Shown in pieces: positions 16,594 to 26,257 of a stretch of 30,083 nucleotides of DNA (its first letter is position 1; every line of letters starts with the position of its first letter). A program made the position numbers and the translations under genes. This stretch comes from JAJVID01 sp036565725. Its GTDB lineage: Bacteria; Acidobacteriota; Blastocatellia; RBC074. The DNA is taken from assembly GCA_036565725.1 (NCBI GenBank), contig DATCXQ010000281.1, positions 1-30,083 of the forward strand. Reading direction: 5' to 3'. The notes beneath the pieces were generated by a model that was not told the origin of the DNA, did not search any database, and worked only from the letters and a program-made list of their open reading frames with translations.

Positions 16594-16650
16594 CATGAAT
16601 GGGATTCATGAGACCCATAAGTCCCATTAGTCGTACATATCCCATTCATT
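16594..16650. repeat. Family-A inverted repeat supplying the stop codon of the lemA-like gene
   Basis: CATGAATGGGAT (16594-16605) and ATCCCATTCATT (16639-16650) pair at 11 of 12 positions; the centre carries ACCCATAAGTCCCATTAG units. The right arm contains the TGA stop of the upstream gene at 16646-16648. Confidence 0.75.
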
Positions 16651-17533
16651 GATCTTCTGAAATATTCGCTTCGATCTTGTGGAACTCAAGCCCATAAGCC
16701 ACCAGCGAAAACGGCAGGCGCAGAATCGTCTCGTTGTAAGCTGCGACCGCCTGCAGGTAATTATTGCGCGCCGCTTTCGTCGCTTCAATCGACTTTGTAA
16801 ACTCATCGATCAGGCGCAGGTACGCGTCATTCGCCTTCAAATCCGTGTACGTATCGCCGAGCGTCGCGACCAATGCGGTCTGCTGATTCAACTCGCGGTA
16901 GGCGATGAGGATTCCCTCAGCCCTGTTCTCTTTCGCCGCCTCTGCCAGCGCGCCACGGGTTGTTTTAACCCCGGCCAGCGGCGGCGGCTCGACTTTCAAA
17001 ACGGCCTTCGCGGTCTCCATCGCTTTGACGGCGGCTTCGACCTGCTTGCTGATTGCGGCGACGAACGCGCCCCAGCCCGCTACGGTCGCTTGTTTGCGTT
17101 TCCCCAGCTCGTCTTTCGCGTATGGGAAGAGTTTGTCGACCGGGTAGAGCCTGCGATTGTTTTCGAACTGCTCCCACGTCCATTTCTCTTCCTTGTCGCC
17201 GGCGACGGGCGGTGCGAAGACCAGACGGATCACCTTGCCGGCCTGGGCGGCGTCCGAAGGCGCGCGCTCTTTAATCGTGGCCTCGGCTTTGCCGTCGGGG
17301 CGCATAGTAAGGCTGGTGATTTCGATCACCGTGTCCAGTTCGTTGGCGATCGCTGAGCTTGGCGATTCATTCAGCGCGTTCAATCGCCGCGCGACGCTGA
17401 GATAGAGTTCGTCTTTCTTCATCTCTTTGCCGCCCGGGCCGGTTTGCGCCAGCGCGCCGATCTGGCCAATCCAGGTGGATAAGGCCGCCGCGACCGCGAA
17501 GAAAAAGATCGAAGGCAGGTTCCGTTTACGCAT
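16646..17533 (-). CDS. LemA-like membrane-anchored or exported protein
   Basis: The 295-residue product starts with a signal peptide or anchor (MRKRNLPSIFFFAVAAALST, then IGALAQ). The last 75 residues (LGDTYTDLKANDAYLRLIDE, then ATKAARNNYLQAVAAYNETI and LRLPFSLVAYGLEF) match the C-terminal half of LemA proteins, where YP-LKAN-FL-L, a helix with AR--YN-AV--YN and a final FP segment are typical. LemA has no settled biochemical role. The N-terminal 170 residues are not recognised. The start is ATG 17533 with AAGGAG 5 nt upstream; the frame extends to 17578 but through repeat sequence. It is probably cotranscribed with the downstream ribbon-helix-helix gene. Confidence 0.72.
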   Translation of the reverse strand: MRKRNLPSIFFFAVAAALSTWIGQIGALAQTGPGGKEMKKDELYLSVARRLNALNESPSSAIANELDTVIEITSLTMRPDGKAEATIKERAPSDAAQAGKVIRLVFAPPVAGDKEEKWTWEQFENNRRLYPVDKLFPYAKDELGKRKQATVAGWGAFVAAISKQVEAAVKAMETAKAVLKVEPPPLAGVKTTRGALAEAAKENRAEGILIAYRELNQQTALVATLGDTYTDLKANDAYLRLIDEFTKSIEATKAARNNYLQAVAAYNETILRLPFSLVAYGLEFHKIEANISEDQ

Positions 17534-17551
17534 TGTCGCTCCTTGGGGGTC

Positions 17552-17624
17552 CGTCCACGAAGTCACACGAAGCTCCACGAGAGTCGAATCGGACTTCGCG
17601 CCTCATTGTGTTTCTTCGTGGACG
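17552..17624. repeat. Family-F inverted repeat (CCACGAAG units)
   Basis: CGTCCACGAAG (17552-17562) and CTTCGTGGACG (17614-17624) are perfect 11-nt arms with further degenerate CACGAAG units inside. It lies between the divergent lemA-like and hflX genes. Confidence 0.75.
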
Positions 17625-17702
17625 ATCTTTAATTTTACAAGTCCGATCCCTTACGGCATCATTGATCTAGCGCCGTAATTCGGGCGCGGATATTTTTCTA
17701 AA

Positions 17703-17716
17703 AAGGAGTCTAGGCT

Positions 17717-17719
<3 letters not shown>
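17703..17719 (+). promoter_or_regulatory. Ribosome site and probable ATT start codon of hflX
   Basis: AAGGAG (17703-17708) is the best ribosome site upstream of hflX. Eight nt later is ATT (17717-17719), in frame with hflX. The in-frame stop TAG lies at 17711-17713. No ATG, GTG or TTG occurs in frame before TTG 17741. Translating from ATT gives IPQIEGKTLGLKANQ, which fits the MPxIxGNTxGLK start I recall for HflX homologues. Confidence 0.55.
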
Positions 17720-19393
<1,674 letters not shown>

Positions 19394-19421
19394 TAACTTC
19401 GGAAGCTATGCGTGCGAGCTC

Positions 19422-20012
19422 ATGCGATACTTCACAAACCCAAATGCGTGGCTTGGCGGCTTTTACGAACTCGCGATTGAATTAGGGCCTCGATCAGACG
19501 AGCGATTGCTCGCCGCTTTAACCGCGGTATGGTCCAATCCCAACCTCGACGGAGTGTACCTGGATGACGACACGGAGCCGTGGCAGCAAACACGTCAGGC
19601 AATCACGGCTGAGTCGCTTCAAGTCGATCACTTATATGGGCTTGCTCGCTTGCCGAATGGAGTGACCATCGCAAGCGGCGCATGCCTGATCCGCGAGGAC
19701 GATGGCCCCGATTGGCTCGTCTTGTACTTGCCGATGGGCGCGCTCGGGACGGCGTATAGCGTCGGCGGACATCCCTTCGAGCCCAATTCCGAAACCAGTC
19801 GGCCCTGGCGAGAAATCCTCGACGCCTGGTTGGCCAGGATCGGGGTTGCCGTTTATGATCGCGTGCAATATCGGCTCGCGCTGGTCGGTTTCGAGGTCTC
19901 AGGAATGGCGTACGCTGACGAACTCATGCAGGCCGGCATCCCGACGGAACGCGACATGGGGTACTTGTGGCCTGAAGGCGACAGGGTCACCTTCTATCCC
20001 TGTACCAAATAA
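19422..20012 (+). CDS. Uncharacterised protein
   Basis: Not recognised. The 196-residue product begins MRYFTNPNAWLGGFYELAIE. It is acidic and tryptophan-rich (W at NAWLGG, AVWSNP, EPWQQT, DWLVLY, RPWREI, YLWPEG), with no signal peptide, membrane span or cysteine pair. Alternating strands (GVTIASGACLIRE, DWLVLYLPMGALG, YRLALVGFEVSG) suggest a soluble alpha/beta protein. ATG 19422 is preferred over the in-frame ATG 19344, which would overlap hflX by 50 nt; neither has a clear ribosome site. It follows hflX by 28 bp on the same strand, so it may be the last gene of that transcript. Coding is supported by an open frame of nearly 600 bp with reasonable composition. Confidence 0.7.
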   Translation: MRYFTNPNAWLGGFYELAIELGPRSDERLLAALTAVWSNPNLDGVYLDDDTEPWQQTRQAITAESLQVDHLYGLARLPNGVTIASGACLIREDDGPDWLVLYLPMGALGTAYSVGGHPFEPNSETSRPWREILDAWLARIGVAVYDRVQYRLALVGFEVSGMAYADELMQAGIPTERDMGYLWPEGDRVTFYPCTK

Positions 20013-20158
20013 GTGACGAACTGCGCGCGAACTTATCTGATCCCAACTGGTCGAGTAAGAACAATGACAACATGCAAATTAATCCTCGGCGCGGCGATAG
20101 CAACTCAAAAAAGAGGCTTTAGATTGGATATCCCGATCCTTCATGCTGATCTCTACTG

Positions 20159-20695
20159 ATGAAACACCCTATTTCAATCCGCATCGCCACGATCGATGAC
20201 GCCGAAACGCTGACCGAACTCGCCTGGCGCACATTCCACGACGCTTTTTCGTCGATGAACTCGCCGGAGAACATGGAAGCTTACACGCGTGGGAAATTCA
20301 CCCTGCAAGAATTCTCGGCGCAGATCGACGACCCGCGCGCGACTTTCCTGGTCGCCGAGATCGAGGCCACTCCGGTAGCATACGCCAAACTATACGACGG
20401 CGAGGTCCCGGCTTGTGTCAGTGGCCTGGCGCCCGTCGAGATCGAGCGGTTCTATGTAGACCGGCAATATCACGGCAAGGGCCACGCGCAAACGCTGATG
20501 CAAGTCTGTCTCGACCGCGCGAGACAATCGAGCCACGAAACGGTCTACCTGAGCGTGTGGGAGAAAAATCACCGCGCCATCGCCTTTTACCAAAAATATG
20601 GCTTCGAGATCGTCGGCTCGCACGAGTTCCAACTGGGCGACGAAACGCAGAACGACTTCTGGATGGAGAGAAGATTGCAGGAGCCGGCGCAATGA
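20159..20695 (+). CDS. GNAT family N-acetyltransferase
   Basis: Acetyl-CoA dependent N-acyltransferase, substrate unknown. The 178-residue protein has the GNAT order: ISIRIATIDDAETLTELAW at the N-terminus, the motif A acetyl-CoA pyrophosphate loop in IERFYVDRQYHGKGHAQTLM (Q-YHGKGHA in the R/Q-x-x-G-x-G/A position), and motif B with NHRAIAFYQKYGFEIVG. The ribosome site is weak. Its stop overlaps the start of the EamA transporter gene (ATGA), so acetylation and export of a common small molecule is a plausible but unproven link. Confidence 0.9.
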   Translation: MKHPISIRIATIDDAETLTELAWRTFHDAFSSMNSPENMEAYTRGKFTLQEFSAQIDDPRATFLVAEIEATPVAYAKLYDGEVPACVSGLAPVEIERFYVDRQYHGKGHAQTLMQVCLDRARQSSHETVYLSVWEKNHRAIAFYQKYGFEIVGSHEFQLGDETQNDFWMERRLQEPAQ

Positions 20696-21579
20696 ACGTC
20701 CCCCTAACTGTCTGGCTCGCGCTCTGCCTAATCTGGGGTTCGACCTGGCTCTTCATCAAGCTCGGATTGCGCGACCTGCCCCCGTTCACATTCGCCGGGC
20801 TACGTTTTCTACTCGCGTCGGCGATCCTCTGGGCGATCGTTGTCGCGTGGCGGCGGCCTTTGCCGAAAAACTGGCGCGACTGGTTGAGGCTCGCGTGGGT
20901 GGGAAGTATTTCCATTGCGTTGAATTTCGGCTTGATATTCTGGGGCGAGCAACACATCAATTCGGGACTGGCGGCGGTCCTGCAAGCGACGATCCCCGCC
21001 TTCGGCCTCTTCTTCGCTCACTACTATCTTCCGAACGAACGCCTCACGGCGCGAAAGCTGATGGGCGCGGGCGTCGGGGTCGCGGGCGTGAGTTTGATCT
21101 TTTACGATCAGATGAAAATCGAAGGCGCGGCGGCGCTGCAGGGGTGCGCCGCGCTGCTGCTGAGTTCGGTCTGTGTGGCCTACTCGAACGTCTTTATCAA
21201 AGCCCGCCTCCAACACGTCGATTCATCGGTGATATCCGCGGGACAGATGGTCTGTGGAATCTTCCCGCTGCTCGCGTTGGGCGCCGTATTTGAAGGCGAC
21301 CCGTTAGCGCATCGATGGTCCGCGCAATCCGCGCTGGCGCTGGTTTATCTGGCGCTCATCGGCTCTGTGCTCGGCTTCCTGCTCTATTTCTGGCTCGTCA
21401 CGAAGATCGAGGTGACGAAGACAATGCTGATTTCGCTCGTCACGCCGGTCACGGCGCTATTGATCGGATGGCTGACGCTCGACGAAAAATTATCGTGGCG
21501 CGTAGCCGCCGGGAGCGTCGCGATTCTGGCCGGAATCCGATTGATCGTCTACCAGCGAAGATCGAGGATCGAAGATTGA
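20692..21579 (+). CDS. EamA/DMT family transporter
   Basis: Drug/metabolite transporter superfamily permease of the inner membrane. The 295-residue protein has about ten hydrophobic segments in two EamA repeats. The first begins LTVWLALCLIWGSTWLFIKL (WGS-W--IK is typical) with FAGLRFLLASAIL; the second contains SVCVAYSNVFIKA and ends TPVTALLIGWLTLDEKLSW, the P-----G---L-E motif of the family. It overlaps the acetyltransferase stop by 4 nt. The last residues (RRSRIED) are encoded by a GATCGAGGATCGAAGAT-type repeat, so the native C-terminus may have been altered. The substrate is unknown. Confidence 0.9.
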   Translation: MNVPLTVWLALCLIWGSTWLFIKLGLRDLPPFTFAGLRFLLASAILWAIVVAWRRPLPKNWRDWLRLAWVGSISIALNFGLIFWGEQHINSGLAAVLQATIPAFGLFFAHYYLPNERLTARKLMGAGVGVAGVSLIFYDQMKIEGAAALQGCAALLLSSVCVAYSNVFIKARLQHVDSSVISAGQMVCGIFPLLALGAVFEGDPLAHRWSAQSALALVYLALIGSVLGFLLYFWLVTKIEVTKTMLISLVTPVTALLIGWLTLDEKLSWRVAAGSVAILAGIRLIVYQRRSRIED

Positions 21580-21592
21580 AGGTCGAGGGTCG
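21556..21592. repeat. GAAGATCGAGGATCGAAG-type tandem repeat
   Basis: Tandem GAAGATCGAGG/GAAGATTGAAGG/TCGAGGGTCG units span the 3' end of the EamA gene and its stop codon. Only one arm is seen. It abuts the acetyltransferase remnant. Confidence 0.6.
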
Positions 21593-21596
21593 CCAT

Positions 21597-21701
21597 ATGC
21601 GCAAGGCCCGCGCGCTTTACGAATCGCTCGGCTTCAGGGAAATTTCACCTTACCGCCACAACCCGACCTTCGGAACCGCCTTCCTCGAACTGACTTTGTG
21701 A
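21597..21701 (+). pseudogene. C-terminal remnant of a GNAT acetyltransferase
   Basis: The 34 codons read ARALYESLGFREISPYRHNP followed by TFGTAFLEL, then stop. This matches the GNAT motif B end (A--LYE-LGF---PY--NP--G---MEL), without the catalytic and acetyl-CoA parts. It is not the tail of the intact acetyltransferase at 20159, whose own end differs. The upstream part is missing and replaced by repeat sequence, so this looks like a truncated relic. Confidence 0.7.
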
Positions 21702-21878
21702 TGACTCATCTTTTGCAAACCATAAAATGCAGGACGGAAAAATACGAACGGACCGTCTCTAAAGACTCTCGCTGAGGGTTGAAACGATGAACAGAGCCTA
21801 AGACGACGAACGAGAAGATCGGCGCCCGAATTGCTTCACCACCTAACGCGCCGCCAAACAACGGCGCGCTATACTTCA

Positions 21879-22739
21879 ATGAGAAACGGTTACAGTCGTA
21901 CGGCCGAAGTGATGGCCGCGGTGCGCGCGCTCGAACAATTCCAGCCCGCGTCGCGCCGCATCATTTGCGATCCGTACGCGAGCAAATTTCTGATCAGACC
22001 GTCTTTTAAACTGCTCGCCCAATCCGGTTGGCTGGCCAATCCGGCTACGCGCGCGGTTGACGTCTGGGCGCCAGGCGCGCTGGAGTTTCTGACCATACGC
22101 GCGAGGCTCAGCGACGAGATCGCCGCGGACATGGCCACCAACGGACTTGAGCAGGTCGCGCTGTTGGGCGCGGGCTTCGACACTATGTCCCTACGGACCG
22201 GAGGCGCGCTGCGCGACGTGACCATCTTCGAGGTCGACCATCCGGCGACGCAGGCGGTCAAGCGCGAAGTGATGGACCGCATCGGCGCGCCCGAGAATCT
22301 GCGCTTTGTCGCGGTCGATTTCGAGCGGGATGATTTCGTCGAGAAGTTGCGCGAGGCCGGTTTCGCGCCCGACCGTCACTCACTGGTCGTGTGGATGGGC
22401 GTCACATATTACTTGACGGCCCAGGCGATGACGCGCGCCCTGTGCCAGATTCACACGCTTGGCGGCGCGGGCATGCGGTTCCTCTTCGATTACATGCTCA
22501 AAGAAGTCGTCAAGGGCGTGTCGCGAAATCGCAACGCCATCAGCAAAGCCCGCATCGCAGCCAGGCTCGGCGAGCCCTGGCTGTTCGGCCTCGACCCGGC
22601 GACGGTCGGCGATTATCTTGCGGCGTTCAATTTCAAACTGCTGAAAGATTACGACGCCGAAGAGCTGCGCGCGAAATACTGCCCCGAGCGCGCGACGCCG
22701 ATGGATTATGTGCGTATCGTCGCCTGCGATCGGGCGTAG
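21879..22739 (+). CDS. SAM-dependent methyltransferase, TIGR00027/LCM-like family
   Basis: Putative O-methyltransferase of the leucine carboxyl methyltransferase fold often labelled TIGR00027. The 286-residue product has SRTAEVMAAVRALEQ at the N-terminus, DPYASKFLI, FLTIRARLSDEI (family R-R--D), the SAM loop QVALLGAGFDTMSLR, FEVDHPATQAVKRE, FVAVDFERDDF and VVWMGVTYYLTAQAMTRAL. ATG 21879 is used because the family begins near SRTAE. The frame continues upstream to 21831, where the hairpin GCGCCG-CCAAACAA-CGGCGC (about 21850-21869) makes coding less likely. Many acidobacterial, actinobacterial and mycobacterial paralogues exist with unknown substrates. Confidence 0.85.
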   Translation: MRNGYSRTAEVMAAVRALEQFQPASRRIICDPYASKFLIRPSFKLLAQSGWLANPATRAVDVWAPGALEFLTIRARLSDEIAADMATNGLEQVALLGAGFDTMSLRTGGALRDVTIFEVDHPATQAVKREVMDRIGAPENLRFVAVDFERDDFVEKLREAGFAPDRHSLVVWMGVTYYLTAQAMTRALCQIHTLGGAGMRFLFDYMLKEVVKGVSRNRNAISKARIAARLGEPWLFGLDPATVGDYLAAFNFKLLKDYDAEELRAKYCPERATPMDYVRIVACDRA

Positions 22740-22826
22740 TAGAACCCTGCCGGCGATTTCAATCCAGACAATTTTTCACGCGCACAAAACTTCGTTGACA
22801 AAAGCTTTGTCACAGCTCCACCGCAT

Positions 22827-22897
22827 ACACAGAGAGAAAATAATATCGATAGAGGCGCTCTTTTCCCTCATCTTCTCTGTGTCTCTGTGTCTCTGTC
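22827..22897. repeat. Family-H imperfect inverted repeat (ACAGAGACACAGAG units)
   Basis: ACACAGAGAGAAAA (about 22827-22840) faces TCTTCTCTGTGTCTCTGTGT and further CTCTGT units (from about 22871). The right arm overlaps the 3' end of the STM4011-like gene and encodes its last residues (RDRDTETQRR). Confidence 0.65.
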
Positions 22898-23776
22898 GCG
22901 ACCCATTTGTAGCCATGTCGATTGGTTTGATTTAGTGGGGATTCTTTCCAACACTCCTTCTCCAAAAACCTCGTATAACTTCAGCTCATCCATATGAACG
23001 TAGCCGATGTGACAGCCGCACGTGGCGTTGCTGCAAGGCGTTTCGCGCAGGGCGTTTTCAAATCCCGGCTCGTAGATATTGCCGATGACTTCACGAATGA
23101 AATGGCAGCGGCGCATCGAGCCGTCGCCGTCAACCGAGATGACCGACTGGCCGCATCGGCAGGCCCGCCCCAGGCTCGGGTGGTATTGATTGTTGATAGG
23201 AAAGAGCGGATCGATCTCGGTGAAGCGGCGCAATTCTTCGGAGCCGTAATAATTCGGAGTCCTTTTGTAGGCGTTTATCCACAGATAAACGCGCTGCGGT
23301 AATTCGCGCCGCAGGGCTTCGATCTCCTCCGCATGCTGTTTCAGGCCGACGACGCCGACGCTGAATTGCGCGCCGCGGCGGTCGAGTTCAAGGCATTTCG
23401 CCACGAAGCGCTCGCGCGAAACTTCGGAGGGGTGATAGGTCGTCCACAACGCCAGCTTGCTCTTGTCACACCGCTCGACCCAATCCAGCCGGCAGGAGAG
23501 GTTGGTCTGTATCGCGGCCTTCTCGACGTTCGGCAGCCCTGTCAATTCGATGAGCGCGCGTTGATAGCGTGGGCGGACGAGCGCCTCGCCCCACGGCGTG
23601 AAGAGAACGGAGACGCGGTCGGAGGTTCGCGTCACAACCCAGTTGACGAAGCGTTCCAGCGCCCGCCGGTCGGCTTCGCGCTCGGCTGCGGTTTCGACGC
23701 GTTTGGCGAACGGGCAGTAATCGCACCCGTAGTTGCAGCTTGAGAGCGGCCCGCGATAGAGGATCGAAAGTTTCAT
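22868..23776 (-). CDS. STM4011-like radical SAM protein
   Basis: Radical SAM enzyme of unknown substrate. The 302-residue product has the cluster motif CNYGCDYC at 14-21 (C14, C18, C21) right at the N-terminus, then a partial TIM barrel with VLFTPWGEALVRPRYQRAL and AAIQTNLSC. A cysteine-rich C-terminal region (RACRCGQSV, MRRCHFIREVIGNIYE, then ETPCSNATCGCHIGYVHMDE) probably binds an auxiliary Fe-S cluster in SPASM/twitch style. Its ATG overlaps the stop of the preceding radical SAM gene (ATGA). The last ~12 residues are encoded by a family-H repeat and are unlikely to be native. I assign the STM4011 family from motif layout and gene order, recalled from annotated Salmonella and other genomes. 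Confidence 0.85.
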   Translation of the reverse strand: MKLSILYRGPLSSCNYGCDYCPFAKRVETAAEREADRRALERFVNWVVTRTSDRVSVLFTPWGEALVRPRYQRALIELTGLPNVEKAAIQTNLSCRLDWVERCDKSKLALWTTYHPSEVSRERFVAKCLELDRRGAQFSVGVVGLKQHAEEIEALRRELPQRVYLWINAYKRTPNYYGSEELRRFTEIDPLFPINNQYHPSLGRACRCGQSVISVDGDGSMRRCHFIREVIGNIYEPGFENALRETPCSNATCGCHIGYVHMDELKLYEVFGEGVLERIPTKSNQSTWLQMGRDRDTETQRR

Positions 23777-25110
23777 CGCAGTTGGTAACTCTTCATCAGT
23801 CCGCGAACCCGCGTCGAATAGAGCGCCGGCCCGATAACATCCGACATCTCCAATCCCATTTCGGTCAATCGCAGCCGGGCGCCGTCGCGCGTCGCCATGC
23901 CTCGATCTTCAAGCCGCGCCAGTTCCGGCAGATCGTCCATCGCTTCAGAGCCGAAGCGCGCGCGATAGGCGACGAATTCCAGCCCCTCGACTTGCAGCAG
24001 GGATTGAATGACGAAGCGGCGGCGTTGCTCCGCGCCGTCCAGACTAAAGCCGTAATCAACGAAATCGAAGGCGTCGTCCGTATTAACCAGGTTGGAGGCT
24101 TTGGCGAAATAGGCGGCGAGTATTTCCCGTACGCCGGTCGCGCCGACTGCATATTCGCCGCTGTAATGCAGCGCCCGCGTGTACGAACGCGCGCCGCAAC
24201 CCAGGCCCACCATCCCGTCGTTCTGACAACAATAAGCCGGGCCGGGCGCCGTGGGCGCTTGCGCGCGCTGAAACATCCGCATCGAAACCTGCCTGTAGCC
24301 CGATTCGAGTAACAGTCCTCGGCCCGCGCGATAACAGGCTGGCCGCAAGTCGTCTTCAGCTTTCTGACCGCGTCGTCCCAGGCCCGTCAGCGGGCGAGCG
24401 TAGAGCGGGTATAAGTAAAGCTCTTCGGGCTCGAACCGCAGCGCGGCGCGTAGCGATTCGAGCCAACTCCCGGTCGTCTGCCCCGGCAAACCGTAGATCA
24501 AATCAATGTTCAGCGTCGCGAACCCTACGCCGCGAATACGGTCCAGCGCCTGTTCGACCACGACGGTCTTCTGCGAGCGTCCGACTGCTTTGACTTCGGC
24601 TTCGACGAAGCTCTGCACGCCGATGCTGATGCGGTCAACGCCACGATCTCGCAACAGCCGCAGTTTGCCGGCCTCCGCCGTGAGCGGCGATGTCTCGACC
24701 GAAACCGGAATGTTCTGCGGATCGACGCCGAAAGTTTGCTCGGCCACTTCGAATAGCGATTCAAGGCTGGCTTCGTCGAGATAAGTCGGCGTGCCTCCGC
24801 CGACGGCCAGGCGCGCGAACGTCGCCGGCCCGAGAGCTTCGCGCGTTCGCGCGGCCTGTCGCCGCAACGCGGCCAGATAATCCTGCGCGAAGCCCGGCTG
24901 CGGATTGGCGGTCGTAAAGAGATTGCAGAATCCGCAGCGCATTTCACAGAACGGCGTATGCAGATACAGGAACAGAGCCTCGCGCCGCTCCGTCGCCCAC
25001 ACGTCGCGCAAAGAGATTCGCGGATTGAGCGCGCGATAAGCGGTCTTGTGCGGATAGGTGTAAGCGTATCCGGCGTAAAGCGGCGTTCCCTCAAGTGTGT
25101 TCATCGTCAA
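23773..25110 (-). CDS. STM4012-like radical SAM protein (HemN/HemW-related)
   Basis: Radical SAM protein built like HemW/HemN. In the 445-residue product the cluster motif is HTPFCEMRCGFCNLF (C55, C59, C62). AVGGGTPTYLDE, SVETSPLT, RISIGVQSFVEAEVKAVGR and LIYGLPGQTTGSWLESLRAA follow in HemN order, with a winged-helix HemN_C-like end (FVIQSLLQVEGLEF, then LEDRGMAT). It is not expected to be a true coproporphyrinogen oxidase, because it sits between an STM4013-type hydrolase and an STM4011-type protein, the order of the STM4011-4013 cassette. It overlaps the hydrolase stop by about 20 nt (ATG 25110; ATG 25104 is an alternative) and the next gene by 4 nt. Confidence 0.87.
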   Translation of the reverse strand: MTMNTLEGTPLYAGYAYTYPHKTAYRALNPRISLRDVWATERREALFLYLHTPFCEMRCGFCNLFTTANPQPGFAQDYLAALRRQAARTREALGPATFARLAVGGGTPTYLDEASLESLFEVAEQTFGVDPQNIPVSVETSPLTAEAGKLRLLRDRGVDRISIGVQSFVEAEVKAVGRSQKTVVVEQALDRIRGVGFATLNIDLIYGLPGQTTGSWLESLRAALRFEPEELYLYPLYARPLTGLGRRGQKAEDDLRPACYRAGRGLLLESGYRQVSMRMFQRAQAPTAPGPAYCCQNDGMVGLGCGARSYTRALHYSGEYAVGATGVREILAAYFAKASNLVNTDDAFDFVDYGFSLDGAEQRRRFVIQSLLQVEGLEFVAYRARFGSEAMDDLPELARLEDRGMATRDGARLRLTEMGLEMSDVIGPALYSTRVRGLMKSYQLR

Positions 25111-25909
25111 TCTCCGGCAAAACGAATTCGGCGTAGGGCACAGTCCAGACCACCGGATGGCTGACGCGGTGGCCGAAGTATCCGTCCTCGCCGTAGGCCG
25201 TGCCGTGATCCGAGCAGATGACCGCGAGCGCCGGGGCGCGCCGCCGCATCGCGTCGAAGACCGCAGGCAGATGGCCGTCGACGTAAGCCAGCGCCGCCGC
25301 CTGAGTCTCGACCGAATCGCGCTCCGCGCCAGGCAGAAAAATGTGATTCGGCTGGTGCAACGCGGAAACGTTCATGAACAGGAAGACGCGCTTCGTCTTC
25401 GGCAAACTCGCCAGAATTTCGACCGCGAGTCGCGCCTGGTTCTCGGTCGAGCATGGGTCGGTCACGCCGAGTCGCGGACTCCAATGGCTTTCGGCGAAGA
25501 GGCCAGGTAAGACGCAGCCGAGCGGATTCTGTTTGTTGAAAAATCCCACGCCCCCGATGCAGACCGTGTGATAGCCTTGATGGGCAAGGCCAGTCACAAT
25601 GTCAGGCGCGTCGAACACGCAGGTCTGCGGCGTAATTGTCTCGCTTCCCTCGAACCGAGCGGCGAACAATCGCGGATGCGGTCCGGGCGCAATCGGCGTA
25701 GGTAGAAACCCGGCGAAGAAGGCATGGTGCGCGGCGTAAGTGAAATTGCCCGGCGAGTGGCGCTCCTCCCAAGCCCCGCCCGGCAAAACGGCGGCCAGAT
25801 TCGGCGTCCTCCCTTCGGCCAGAGCGTCGCGCGCCACGTCGTAACGCAGCGTATCCAGCGTGATGAAAAGCGCGTCGTGCGTCCCGATCAGGTTTCGCGC
25901 GTCAAGCAT
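25091..25909 (-). CDS. STM4013/SEN3800-like hydrolase (alkaline phosphatase/sulfatase superfamily)
   Basis: Metal-dependent hydrolase with no known substrate and first gene of the three-gene operon. Using ATG 25909 (MLDARNLIGTH, AAGGG 9 nt upstream) the product has 272 residues. A GTG at 25957 would add 16 residues with poorer signals. The N-terminal metal motif is FITLDTLRYDVA. The nucleophile region SPGNFTYAAHHAFFAGFLP carries Thr and no CxPxR, so it is phosphatase/phosphodiesterase-like rather than a formylglycine sulfatase. The C-terminal metal site is VICSDHGTAYGEDGYFGHRV followed by SHP. There is no signal peptide, so it should act in the cytoplasm together with the two radical SAM proteins. 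Confidence 0.85.
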   Translation of the reverse strand: MLDARNLIGTHDALFITLDTLRYDVARDALAEGRTPNLAAVLPGGAWEERHSPGNFTYAAHHAFFAGFLPTPIAPGPHPRLFAARFEGSETITPQTCVFDAPDIVTGLAHQGYHTVCIGGVGFFNKQNPLGCVLPGLFAESHWSPRLGVTDPCSTENQARLAVEILASLPKTKRVFLFMNVSALHQPNHIFLPGAERDSVETQAAALAYVDGHLPAVFDAMRRRAPALAVICSDHGTAYGEDGYFGHRVSHPVVWTVPYAEFVLPEIDDEHT

Positions 25910-26161
25910 CTGTTCAATCCCTTTTCGCACAGGAGTTATGGTTTCGGCTTTATCCACTATATCAGACTTTTTGCGGGACGAAGGAAGATCCGATTTTCAA
26001 TTCGCCGCCAAATAGTTATATACGGATTCTACAGACTCCAAAGACAAGAGACGCGGCGGGATTCCTTTCCGTCATTGACGGAGTATCGAAGTGGATTACC
26101 AAAACGGTCCCGAGCGATACTGCTGGCAAACCCTCTGATAACCTAGCGCAAGAGGCGCGGA

Positions 26162-26257
26162 ATGTTTATAGAACGCGTTGCGCAATAGTTTCCCAAGCTC
26201 CGTTGGAGCTTGTTATATTTGCCTGCCGGGGTTATAAACATCGCGCTCCTACGGAGC
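26162..26257. repeat. Family-J composite palindromic element
   Basis: ATGTTTATA (26162-26170) pairs with TATAAACAT (26233-26241). Inside is a perfect hairpin CAAGCTCC-GTT-GGAGCTTG (26194-26212), and directly after is GCTCC-TAC-GGAGC (26245-26257). The remainder of the 25910-26553 interval between divergent genes shows no supported gene; it should contain both promoters, which I cannot place with confidence. Confidence 0.65.

Noticed and set aside
21845..21875. CCTAAC plus GCGCCG/CGGCGC stem resembling half of an integron attC site
   Set aside because: No matching GTTRRRY partner, no array of similar sites and no integrase in view.
23773..25110. Annotation as coproporphyrinogen III oxidase HemN or heme chaperone HemW
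   Set aside because: Motifs are HemN-like, but the operon order matches the STM4011-4013 cassette, so a heme role is not assumed.
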